From assembly GCA_002712045.1 (NCBI GenBank), contig PARX01000037.1:34367-42380 (forward strand): a stretch of DNA of 8,014 nt, written 5' to 3'. Shown piece by piece: positions 1 through 6,355 of this stretch. The notes beneath the pieces were generated by a model that ran no database searches, was not told the DNA's origin, and saw only the letters and a list, made by a program, of their open reading frames with translations. The stretch is from Paracoccaceae bacterium (lineage in GTDB: Bacteria > Pseudomonadota > Alphaproteobacteria > Rhodobacterales > Rhodobacteraceae). A program made the position numbers and the translations under genes. Each line of letters opens with the position of its first letter. Position 1 is the first letter of the stretch.

Positions 1-52
1 CATATTTGTTTATATTCACCCGAAATAGAAATTAAATTAAAGAATGGTATCC

Positions 53-80
53 TTGTTTATATCAATATTACTGTGATAAT
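53..80 (+). promoter_or_regulatory. Putative sigma70-type promoter of the ferredoxin-like gene
   Basis: TTGTTT at 53-58 is followed after 16 nt by GATAAT at 75-80, which matches the TATAAT consensus at 5 of 6 positions. A TG at 72-73 makes it an extended -10 element (TGTGATAAT). Transcription would start near 87, about 25 nt before the ATG at 112. No convincing Shine-Dalgarno sequence lies in that short leader. The rest of 1-111 holds no gene that I can support. This is a visual match in AT-rich DNA, so chance occurrence is possible. Confidence 0.4.
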
Positions 81-111
81 CTAATTTTCAGTTTTAGACG
101 GTTTATTTTAA

Positions 112-762
112 ATGGATTATGTAGAAATAGAAGCACTTCTAAATACAAAACATCTAACTATTTTAGGTGGATTTTATCCTGACGCTGACGATGACACACC
201 AACAGATTGTAAAACATTAATTTTATTAGGCCCAAGAGAGCCATATTTCTGGAAAGCATTCAAAAATAGTACCGAGTATCAAAGAGATCAAACTGATCCA
301 TTAGATGAATGGTCTAGACAAGTTATAATCAAATTTGCATTACACTTAAATGCAACACCCCTATTTCCATTTGGGAAAGCTCCCTACCTTCCGTTTTATA
401 AATGGGCATTAAGAACACAAAGATCCCATGAGTCTCCAATAAAATTACTCGTCCATGATAAAGCTGGCTTATTCGTATCATTTCGGGGTGCTTTATCTTT
501 TAATAAAAAGATTGAGCTCCCAAAACCACCACCAAATCCCTGTAATAAATGTTCTGAACCTTGTTTGAATGCTTGTCCCGTATCAGCATTCGCTTCTGAC
601 AATTATCACTCTGAACTTTGTAAAACTCATATTATGGGTAAAGATTCTAAGAATTGCGTTGACTCAGGCTGCGCCGCTAGGCGCGCCTGCCCAGTTAGTA
701 AAAGTTTTCCAAGATTGCCAGAACAATCCGCTTTTCATATGAATGCATTTTTAAAACTCTGA
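112..762 (+). CDS. Ferredoxin-like protein with eight C-terminal cluster cysteines
   Basis: A 216-aa cytoplasmic protein whose C-terminal part binds iron-sulfur clusters. The cysteines are C144-x2-C147-x3-C151-x3-C155-Pro, then C170, C182, C187 and C193-Pro. Eight ligands ending in two Cys-Pro motifs are what two [4Fe-4S] clusters of a 2x4Fe-4S ferredoxin fold would need, although the spacing is not the textbook CxxCxxCxxxCP. The first ~135 residues have no cysteine motif (one isolated C33) and do not resemble a classical ferredoxin. The layout loosely recalls the N-terminal domain plus ferredoxin module of QueG-type epoxyqueuosine reductases, but at about half to two-thirds of their length and without a recognisable cobalamin-binding region. 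There is no signal peptide or membrane segment. The gene is monocistronic and convergent with the P1 peptidase, with an 18-nt gap. Its redox partner and role are unknown. The ATG at 112 is the first start after the upstream stop and sits well after a plausible promoter. Confidence 0.85.
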   Translation: MDYVEIEALLNTKHLTILGGFYPDADDDTPTDCKTLILLGPREPYFWKAFKNSTEYQRDQTDPLDEWSRQVIIKFALHLNATPLFPFGKAPYLPFYKWALRTQRSHESPIKLLVHDKAGLFVSFRGALSFNKKIELPKPPPNPCNKCSEPCLNACPVSAFASDNYHSELCKTHIMGKDSKNCVDSGCAARRACPVSKSFPRLPEQSAFHMNAFLKL

Positions 763-780
763 AACAAAATGCTTTCTTGA

Positions 781-1863
781 TTAATCATCAACAAATACGC
801 CTTTTAAAAATTCTAGATCAATACTTTTGCAAGTTAATCCAGGTGGTTTAAATGTCGGAACACTCTCACCAGCAACCAAGGCGTTTACCACTGCTTCCTC
901 AACACATTCAACTGCAGCCATATATAGGGGGTCTATAAAATCTGGATTTAACTCCAATCTTTCTTGGAATATCTCTGATTTCTTCTCCAGAGTTGACAGC
1001 TTTTGAGTTGAGAAAGATAAAAATATATCACCAGAGTTATTTCCACCTGGTGAGCCACCACGACCTATTCCAATTGCAGCACGTTTAGCAATTTGTCTCA
1101 ATGATAACGAAGATACGGGAGCATCTGTTGCAATAATAGCGATAATAGAACCGCTCTCGCTGTCCATTAATCGGCCCTCACCAAGCAATTTCCCGATTGG
1201 TTTTCCCAAAATATTTAACCATGGACGAATTCCATGATTGGCTTGAACTATGGTCCCAATTGGATAACTCTCTCCCGCAATACTTATTACCCTGGATGAT
1301 GTACCCGTCCCCCCTTTAAATTCATAACATATCATTCCATTTCCACCACCCACAGAACCCTCTTCCAAAGCCCCAAAGGTAGCATTATCTAAAGCATTAA
1401 TCGCATGCTCTGGCATGATATTTTGCGCGTTTATATCATTGAGAACACCATCATATGTTTCCGCTACGATCGGCATGGCCCAAGCATGTTCTTTTTCAAA
1501 ATAATTTTTATACCGATTTATCATCCATTTTGTTGTACCATGATGGACCATTCCTACTGAGTGCGTATTGGTAATACATATCGGACCTAAGAAATATCCT
1601 GCATCATTAACCCAATGGGTCCCTGTCATTTCTCCATTCCCATTTAGAGTAAATTGACCCGCTAATACTGGCATTGGTTCATTTTTATCTTCACGAGGGA
1701 TAATCGCAGTCACACCTGTTCGTATGTTTTTTTCATGATTAGTTATTGTTGAAAAGCCTACACTTAACCCAGCTATATCTGTAATGGCATTATTATTACC
1801 TGTTGTCCCTGAAAACGGTAAACCCAAATCACGCGCTCGACACTTTCTTTTTGCAACTTTCAA
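781..1863 (-). CDS. P1 family (S58) self-processing aminopeptidase, DmpA/BapA type
   Basis: A 360-aa N-terminal nucleophile hydrolase of the DmpA/BapA family. These enzymes release N-terminal amino acids (L-, D- or beta-residues, depending on the member) from small peptides, amides or esters. The precursor cuts itself into alpha and beta chains, and the new N-terminal Ser of the beta chain is the nucleophile. Here the site is Gly238-Ser239, in SGSIIAIIATDAP, a hallmark of the family. Other active-site positions match DmpA: Tyr137 (ETYDGV), Asn209 (QANHG), and Ser277/Asp279 in the NNSGDIF loop. The N-terminus (RARDLGLPFSGT, then NAITDIAGLSVG) is also typical. Length is normal and the active site looks intact. 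The start is TTG at 1863, chosen because a strong AAGGAAG lies 6 nt upstream. No signal peptide is evident, so it should be cytoplasmic. It follows the EamA transporter on the same strand after 129 nt. Natural substrate cannot be told from sequence. Confidence 0.95.
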   Translation of the reverse strand: MKVAKRKCRARDLGLPFSGTTGNNNAITDIAGLSVGFSTITNHEKNIRTGVTAIIPREDKNEPMPVLAGQFTLNGNGEMTGTHWVNDAGYFLGPICITNTHSVGMVHHGTTKWMINRYKNYFEKEHAWAMPIVAETYDGVLNDINAQNIMPEHAINALDNATFGALEEGSVGGGNGMICYEFKGGTGTSSRVISIAGESYPIGTIVQANHGIRPWLNILGKPIGKLLGEGRLMDSESGSIIAIIATDAPVSSLSLRQIAKRAAIGIGRGGSPGGNNSGDIFLSFSTQKLSTLEKKSEIFQERLELNPDFIDPLYMAAVECVEEAVVNALVAGESVPTFKPPGLTCKSIDLEFLKGVFVDD

Positions 1864-1869
1864 AACAAT

Positions 1870-1876
1870 CTTCCTT
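1870..1876 (-). promoter_or_regulatory. Ribosome binding site that fixes the TTG start of the P1 peptidase
   Basis: On the minus strand this reads AAGGAAG, 6 nt before the TTG at 1863. It is one of the clearest Shine-Dalgarno sequences in the window. It supports TTG initiation, since no in-frame ATG or GTG lies nearby and the family's conserved N-terminal motif (RARDLG) begins at about residue 9. Confidence 0.65.
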
Positions 1877-1910
1877 TAAAGTTAAAATATCGCATGAATA
1901 AGAGTGCAAT

Positions 1911-1937
1911 ATTTAAGGCATTTTTAATTTCTTAAAT
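1911..1937. repeat. Inverted repeat upstream of the P1 peptidase
   Basis: ATTTAAG at 1911-1917 and CTTAAAT at 1931-1937 are perfect 7-bp inverted arms separated by 13 nt, with arm centres 20 bp apart (about two helical turns). It lies in the 129-nt gap between the transporter stop and the peptidase start, 48-74 nt upstream of the TTG. It could be an operator for a dimeric regulator or a weak RNA hairpin. No T-run follows on the minus strand, so it does not look like a terminator. In such AT-rich DNA it may also be chance. I see no gene in the rest of this gap. Confidence 0.3.
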
Positions 1938-1992
1938 GATTGTAACTCAAAAAATGTGAAATGATATATAAATTAATTTAGATTTCTTAAGC

Positions 1993-2901
1993 CTATTTTG
2001 GACCTAAAATATTTGTACTTGAAACTGTTGATCTATTGAGCTTTGCTTCTCTTTGCGTAATGTAAATTGTAGAGGAAAATATCACTATACCACCAATCCA
2101 AGTCCAGTAACCTGGAACCTCAGAAAAAATTAACCAAGCAACTAGAGCAGTCATAGGTAATTTAATAAACTCCAAAGGTTGCAAGCTCGTAATCTCAGCA
2201 AGAGCAAATGCACGAGTGAAGCATAAATGCCCAAGAGTTCCAAAAATGGCTAACAACCACAGGTATATCCAAGTTTCAGGTCCTGGCCACTCCCACACTA
2301 AAATCGCTGGAATAATTGTAATCGGGACTATTAGAATTACCATCCACGCAACGATGGCATTAGCTGACTCTTTCGCAGTCATTTTTTTTACCAACAATCC
2401 ATTACCCGAGTGAGCTACGGCGGATATAAAAGCCAATGAAACGCCCACAGAAAGTGCGCCAGAGCCAGGTTGAACGATAATTAACATTCCCAAAAATCCT
2501 ATAATTATCGCTATAATTCTTCTTAGTTTTATAACTTCTCCAAGGACCAAGGCCGCACCAATCGTCACAAAAATAGGTGTTGTAAAACTAATAGCCGTGG
2601 CTTGTGCTAAGGGTATTAATGTAAAGGCAATAAAACCAGCTATCATTCCAATACTACCAACAATCGCTCGAAAAAAAAATAGTTTTGGCTCTCTCATCTT
2701 AAAATTGTGAAGTCCTGAAGACCCCAGTATCGGTATAATAATTATGCATGCTAGAAGATTTCTAAGAAATATGACCTCCATTATATGCAATTGCTCAGAG
2801 GACTTTCGGATAAAAATACTCATGCCTGTAAAAAAGAACATGGCTAAAAACATGTAGATAAGTGCTTTTTTTTGGGGATTTAATTTAGAAAACGCGCTCA
2901 T
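1993..2901 (-). CDS. EamA-family (DMT superfamily) transporter
   Basis: A 302-aa inner-membrane protein with about ten hydrophobic helices in two EamA repeats. The first repeat spans roughly residues 12-145 and the second roughly 150-283. Helices fall near 12-32, 42-60, 75-95, 98-121, 127-145, 150-170, 181-203, 211-231, 240-259 and 265-282. Family-typical stretches include PLAQATAISFTTPIFV, at the helix-3/4 region of the first repeat, and the matching ALAEITSLQPLEFIKLP in the second. A charged C-terminal tail (QREAKLNR) probably faces the cytoplasm. The family exports or imports amino acids, nucleotide-type compounds and other small metabolites, and substrate cannot be read from sequence. The start is the ATG at 2901, but no Shine-Dalgarno is visible before it. 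The gene lies 66 nt after the methyltransferase and 129 nt before the peptidase on the same strand. It might move an amino acid or peptide connected with the peptidase, but that is only positional inference. Confidence 0.93.
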   Translation of the reverse strand: MSAFSKLNPQKKALIYMFLAMFFFTGMSIFIRKSSEQLHIMEVIFLRNLLACIIIIPILGSSGLHNFKMREPKLFFFRAIVGSIGMIAGFIAFTLIPLAQATAISFTTPIFVTIGAALVLGEVIKLRRIIAIIIGFLGMLIIVQPGSGALSVGVSLAFISAVAHSGNGLLVKKMTAKESANAIVAWMVILIVPITIIPAILVWEWPGPETWIYLWLLAIFGTLGHLCFTRAFALAEITSLQPLEFIKLPMTALVAWLIFSEVPGYWTWIGGIVIFSSTIYITQREAKLNRSTVSSTNILGPK

Positions 2902-2930
2902 AATTAAGAGAAGAACTATTAAATAAAATA

Positions 2931-2948
2931 TTCAAGCATTTTCTTGAA
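2931..2948 (-). terminator. Weak hairpin after the methyltransferase, possible terminator
   Basis: On the minus strand TTCAAG-AAAATG-CTTGAA forms a 6-bp stem with a 6-nt loop, followed by TATTTTATTT. It begins 20 nt past the methyltransferase stop (2968-2970) and lies before the transporter ATG (2901). A hairpin plus U-rich tail is the arrangement of an intrinsic terminator, but the stem holds only two G-C pairs, so it would be weak. If real, it partly separates the methyltransferase from the transporter. Confidence 0.3.
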
Positions 2949-2967
2949 AATTTAAACCAATGACAGT

Positions 2968-3879
2968 TTATTTGGAGCAAATAAGACGTAATCCTCCAAT
3001 GGCTTTCATATTGAAATACTCAACAATTTTCATATAAAAATACTCCATTTGATCAAATAACTCTTTTCCATGTAAATTGATGAATTCATTTTTTCTTTCT
3101 AAGAAATTAGAATACCTATTTCTCGTGAATTCGGACCAATCAATTGTCATATCCTCGCAAACGTCAATTTTAAATCCAACATTTTCAAAACAACTTTTGT
3201 AATCATCAATGCTAATTAATGAATTCGCAAATAAATCACTTTTTAGTAAGGCCCAATTTACGTTTGCATTTCGATTCATTAGTGTGAGATCTTCTATGAA
3301 AACTCTCCCTCCTGGCTTTAAAAGTTCAAAAATTCTTAAACAAGATTTTTGTCTATTTGGTATATGATACAAGGCTAGCCAACTAACGATATTATTAAAA
3401 TGATTACTCTTATTTTCATAAGTCAGAAAATCAGTACAAACATGTGCTACTCTATCTGCCAACCCACATCTTTCAGTCAAACTACATCCAACATTGTGAT
3501 AATCTTTTTGTAATTCTAATGCTTCAACATTTGCCCCAACCATATGAGCAATATACCTAGAAGGCCCACCCCACCCTGAGCCAATTTCAAGCAGCTTATC
3601 ACCTCTCTTTAAATTCAGAGCATTAATGCAAGCCTGAACAGACTGAATACCATGGTAATGAAGCTGATCAAAAGCAAACAAACTTTTTACATCAATAGCC
3701 TCATTTTCTTTAACTCCTAAATTATCCAGTTCACGAAAAATACGCTTCGCCTCAGGATATAATTTCATTGTTTTAATGTTTTTCAGAGCAGCCAACGTAG
3801 TTTCACTTTGTTTAAGAATAGTTTCAAAGATTGATAACAGCATAAGGAGTAGCCAAAAGCAATTTAAATTAGTGAACAT
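2968..3879 (-). CDS. Class I SAM-dependent methyltransferase, SDMT-like
   Basis: Up to 303 aa, with a Rossmann-type methyltransferase core. Motif I is LLEIGSGWGG (residues 96-105, binds SAM), the acidic end of strand 2 is ALELQ (120-124), and a later motif is LLKPGGRVFIEDL (186-198). The preceding FAFDQLHYHG (68-77) and the later SWLALYHIP (166-174) resemble sarcosine/dimethylglycine N-methyltransferases and related cyclopropane-synthase-like enzymes, so an amine or small-metabolite acceptor is plausible but not proven. The start is uncertain. The ATG at 3879 gives a hydrophobic N-terminus (NCFWLLLMLLSIF) unusual for this soluble family, with only an A-rich upstream region. In-frame ATGs at 3843 and 3768 are alternatives, and 3768 (MKLYPEAKRIF) would give about 266 aa beginning just before the conserved region. 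None has a good Shine-Dalgarno. The gene is divergent from the aldolase-family gene, sharing a 56-nt spacer if the 3879 start is right. Confidence 0.88.
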   Translation of the reverse strand: MFTNLNCFWLLLMLLSIFETILKQSETTLAALKNIKTMKLYPEAKRIFRELDNLGVKENEAIDVKSLFAFDQLHYHGIQSVQACINALNLKRGDKLLEIGSGWGGPSRYIAHMVGANVEALELQKDYHNVGCSLTERCGLADRVAHVCTDFLTYENKSNHFNNIVSWLALYHIPNRQKSCLRIFELLKPGGRVFIEDLTLMNRNANVNWALLKSDLFANSLISIDDYKSCFENVGFKIDVCEDMTIDWSEFTRNRYSNFLERKNEFINLHGKELFDQMEYFYMKIVEYFNMKAIGGLRLICSK

Positions 3880-3898
3880 CTTTTTCTTTTTTAAAAAA

Positions 3899-3906
3899 TG
3901 TATAAT
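3899..3906. promoter_or_regulatory. Overlapping divergent -10 elements
   Basis: TATAAT at 3901-3906 (+) is a perfect -10 box. It would start transcription near 3913 with a leader of about 23 nt for the aldolase-family gene at 3936. On the opposite strand the same bases read TATACA (3904-3899), a fair -10 that would serve the methyltransferase. Neither has a good -35: ATCTTT on the plus strand at 17-nt spacing, and TTTCGG on the minus strand at 16 nt. Overlap of the two boxes would make the promoters mutually exclusive. Confidence 0.4.
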
Positions 3907-3922
3907 AATTGCTTTTAATACC

Positions 3923-3929
3923 GAAAGGA
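3923..3929 (+). promoter_or_regulatory. Ribosome binding site that fixes the aldolase-family start
   Basis: GAAAGGA ends 6 nt before the ATG at 3936. It supports that ATG over the TTG at 3909, nine codons upstream in the same frame. The TTG also lies upstream of the transcription start predicted from the TATAAT box at 3901-3906. Confidence 0.7.
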
Positions 3930-3935
3930 CATTTC

Positions 3936-4727
3936 ATGACAATTACTAGTTTAGATATTACCTACCCAAAGACACCAAAAGGAATGAGCGACAATGAGTG
4001 GAAAGCGCGCGTAGACCTTGCTGCTGTTTATAGATTAACAGATTATTATGGATGGACGAGTGTCGTTTACAATCATATTACTTTGAGAATTCCAAATACA
4101 GATACATTTCTAATCAATCCTTTTGGTTTACGATATGATGAGATAAGAGCGTCGAACCTTATCCGTTTAGATCTAGAAGGAAACAAATTGGATAACGTGG
4201 ATATGCCTATAAATAAGGCTGGCTATAATATTCATTCAGCCATTCATGAGGCTCGGTCGAATGATTTACATTGCGTAATGCATACGCATGAACCTATTAG
4301 CCAAACAATGTGCAGTATAAACGAAAAGTTTATCCCGATGGTACAAGAAGCCTGTCAACTGTATGAGAGAATTGGATATCATGACTTTGAAGGAATAGTA
4401 TTAGATTCATCAGAAAAAAAACGCTTAATAAGCGCAATGGGTACCAAAAATCACACATTAGTGCTTAAGAACCATGGTCTCCTTACAGCAGGTCCAAGTG
4501 CAATATGGGCTTTTGTCAGACATCAGATTTATATTAGGAATTCTGACATTCAATTGCGAGCTTTAGCTTCAGGAGCAGAGATAAGTAAAATTCCAGAAGA
4601 TGTGATAAAACATACTCGGCAACAATTTGAGGGGGGTAGCGCACAAGGTGGAGCTTTAGTGCGTCATCCTGAATGGCCAGCATTTTGGCGCTTGCTTGAC
4701 AAACTAGATCCTGATTGGAAAACTTAA
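3936..4727 (+). CDS. Class II aldolase/adducin family protein
   Basis: A 263-aa cytoplasmic metalloprotein of the class II aldolase/adducin family (AraD/FucA fold). The divalent-metal ligands are present: His116 and His118 in MHTHEP, and His180 in LKNHGLLTAG. Upstream, NPFGLRYDEIRASNLIRLDLEG (residues 61-82) matches the substrate/phosphate-loop region of the family. The position equivalent to FucA Glu73, the catalytic acid/base, falls in NKAGYNIHSAIHEAR and appears to be Gly96. Many adducin-type members share this NKAG[YF] form, so a classical sugar-phosphate aldolase is unlikely. Some members of this superfamily decarboxylate aromatic acids (for example 3,4-dihydroxyphthalate decarboxylase). 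That would suit the aromatic-degradation genes next door, with which it is convergent across a 9-nt gap. The C-terminal tail (HPEWPAFWRLLDKLDP) is typical of the adducin-like subgroup. The start is decided by the GAAAGGA site. Exact reaction unknown. Confidence 0.92.
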   Translation: MTITSLDITYPKTPKGMSDNEWKARVDLAAVYRLTDYYGWTSVVYNHITLRIPNTDTFLINPFGLRYDEIRASNLIRLDLEGNKLDNVDMPINKAGYNIHSAIHEARSNDLHCVMHTHEPISQTMCSINEKFIPMVQEACQLYERIGYHDFEGIVLDSSEKKRLISAMGTKNHTLVLKNHGLLTAGPSAIWAFVRHQIYIRNSDIQLRALASGAEISKIPEDVIKHTRQQFEGGSAQGGALVRHPEWPAFWRLLDKLDPDWKT

Positions 4728-4736
4728 CAATAAAAG

Positions 4737-6323
4737 TTAGGTCAACTTAGTTATCTTATCAATTATTTCACAATGATTATTTACTTGGCTCGTTGCTGCG
4801 ATGTATTTATCTCTGCGTAGCAATAAAAAGTGATCTAAGTAACTGGCGTATGGCTTTTTTGAAAAAGATCTAGACTTATCTCTATAAACCGGAAAAGTTG
4901 TCTCAACAGCCTTCGTATCTTCAGGAGTTATACCAATGACGTATGCTCCCTCAGACTCAATTTGTAATTTTAATTTATCACAAATAAATCTATCTGGCTC
5001 ACGTGAAAACAACATCACCGTTGGCTTGTCTGGAAGTAAATCATCTAACAATTCCAATTTACCCTTATAATCTTCTAACAACGGTTGAAAAATTAATTGC
5101 CCAACTAAAGAATTTTTTGTATTTCGACCATCAGGCCAAATGAGACCTTTTGTAAATCTAGGCTTAGGTTTATATTTCATTTGAGAAAAATAATCTCTTG
5201 CTGGTCCATACAATCCCAATAGTTTGAAAAAACTTCGAATAATTATACCTTGGAACACTGAGTTGGGCATCATTATCCTTCCCATATTTCTTGCTAATTC
5301 AATCATAGATCTAGCGTGGGGAGCCCTTTCTAACTCATAACTGTCAAGTAACTCCTCATAGTTTGGTGTTCCTAAGGAACTATGTAATTTCCACGCTAAA
5401 TTTTGAGCGTCTCGCAACCCACTATTCATTCCCTGTCCTGCAAAAGGTGGCGTCAAGTGAGCGGCGTCTCCAGCTAAAAATATTAACCGGTCTCTCCATT
5501 TTTCTGCAACTCGCGCATGAAATGTGTATACTCTTACCCTCCGAAGAGTCTCGTTTTGATCAGGGCCAATTTCACCCAATAAATTCCTAACAAATTCATC
5601 CTTAACTACATCTTCAGCAAATTCATCAGATCTCAATTTAAACTCATAACGCCTTACACCTTTTGGTCCAGGCAATGTGATACTGGATCGTTTTGGATTG
5701 CAATATACCTCTGTGTGAGAGCATCTATTTTTGGTACTAATTAAATCTACAATCAACCAAGGTTCACTGAATGTACCCCCTTTTAGTTTAATATTGAGGA
5801 GTTTTCGAACAGAAGATCGACCTCCATCACAACCCACCATGTAATTTGAAGTCACAGCCTGTTTTATAGAATTTGAAGTCAAAAGCTCAGTATTAACTTC
5901 ATTCTTACCTTGTTTAAAACTTAACATTTCAGTATCAAAAAGCACTTTGACATTTGGATATTTTCCCAAACCCTTAAGTAAGATTTTTTCTAGCTCAGGT
6001 TGTTGAAAAGCGTTTCGTTTTTCAAAACCGTAATCCTTTTGAAAAGGCTTAACGGACGCAAAAACATCACCTTTTGGTCCCTTATAAATCGAACCATACC
6101 CACTAACCATAATATTTTCTAATTGTGTACTCAGATTTACAGCTTGTAATGCTCGCATCGACTCATCGTCGATTGAAACAGCTCTTGGTTCTTGCACTGT
6201 TGATAGGTTTTTTTCCACTAATAGCGTTTTGACACCCATTTTCCCTAAAAAATTTGCTAATAATAAACCAGTAGGGCCTGCACCAATTATCAAAATCTCT
6301 GTATTTAAAAAATTGGATTCCAT
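4737..6323 (-). CDS. FAD-dependent aromatic hydroxylase, MhpA-like
   Basis: A 528-aa class A flavoprotein monooxygenase that should use NAD(P)H and O2 to hydroxylate a phenolic ring. Motifs in order: the FAD ADP-binding GxGxxG at Gly14-Ala-Gly16-Pro-Thr-Gly19, followed by acidic Glu37 (LLVEK); RAVSIDDESMRAL (47-59), typical of the MhpA subgroup; the DG motif CDGGRSSVRK (165-174), which contacts FAD and NAD(P)H; and the GD motif LAGDAAHLTPPFAGQGMNSG (283-302), which binds the FAD ribityl/phosphate. The C-terminal ~120 residues (about 405-528) look like the thioredoxin-like domain of the PheA/TfdB/MhpA family, ending in LLRRDKYIAA. All cofactor motifs are intact and length is usual (500-560). 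The product would be a catechol-type diol, the substrate class of the dioxygenase encoded 32 nt upstream. A 3-hydroxyphenylpropionate-like substrate is only a guess. The ATG at 6323 lacks a clear Shine-Dalgarno, so translation may depend on the upstream gene. Confidence 0.94.
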   Translation of the reverse strand: MESNFLNTEILIIGAGPTGLLLANFLGKMGVKTLLVEKNLSTVQEPRAVSIDDESMRALQAVNLSTQLENIMVSGYGSIYKGPKGDVFASVKPFQKDYGFEKRNAFQQPELEKILLKGLGKYPNVKVLFDTEMLSFKQGKNEVNTELLTSNSIKQAVTSNYMVGCDGGRSSVRKLLNIKLKGGTFSEPWLIVDLISTKNRCSHTEVYCNPKRSSITLPGPKGVRRYEFKLRSDEFAEDVVKDEFVRNLLGEIGPDQNETLRRVRVYTFHARVAEKWRDRLIFLAGDAAHLTPPFAGQGMNSGLRDAQNLAWKLHSSLGTPNYEELLDSYELERAPHARSMIELARNMGRIMMPNSVFQGIIIRSFFKLLGLYGPARDYFSQMKYKPKPRFTKGLIWPDGRNTKNSLVGQLIFQPLLEDYKGKLELLDDLLPDKPTVMLFSREPDRFICDKLKLQIESEGAYVIGITPEDTKAVETTFPVYRDKSRSFSKKPYASYLDHFLLLRRDKYIAATSQVNNHCEIIDKITKLT

Positions 6324-6355
6324 AAAAATTATTCAATATACTTCTAATAATTCTA

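Noticed and set aside
396..602. Minus-strand open frame of 68 codons inside the ferredoxin-like gene
   Set aside because: It lies antisense to well-conserved cysteine-motif coding, has no ribosome binding site and no recognisable protein character.
4721..4738. Possible hairpin AACTT / AAGTT between the convergent aldolase-family and hydroxylase genes
   Set aside because: Only five base pairs with one G-C, overlapping both stop codons. Too weak to call a bidirectional terminator.
5363..5590. Plus-strand open frame antisense to the hydroxylase
   Set aside because: It is opposite the GD-motif region of the flavoprotein and shows no motif or translation signal of its own. The plus-strand frames at 2216-2413 and 6229-6435 are dismissed for the same reason.
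6327..6352. Inverted repeat AATTATT / AATAATT between dioxygenase and hydroxylase
   Set aside because: The stem is entirely A-T with a 12-nt loop, lies within a likely operon, and is expected by chance in such AT-rich sequence. It is not a credible terminator.
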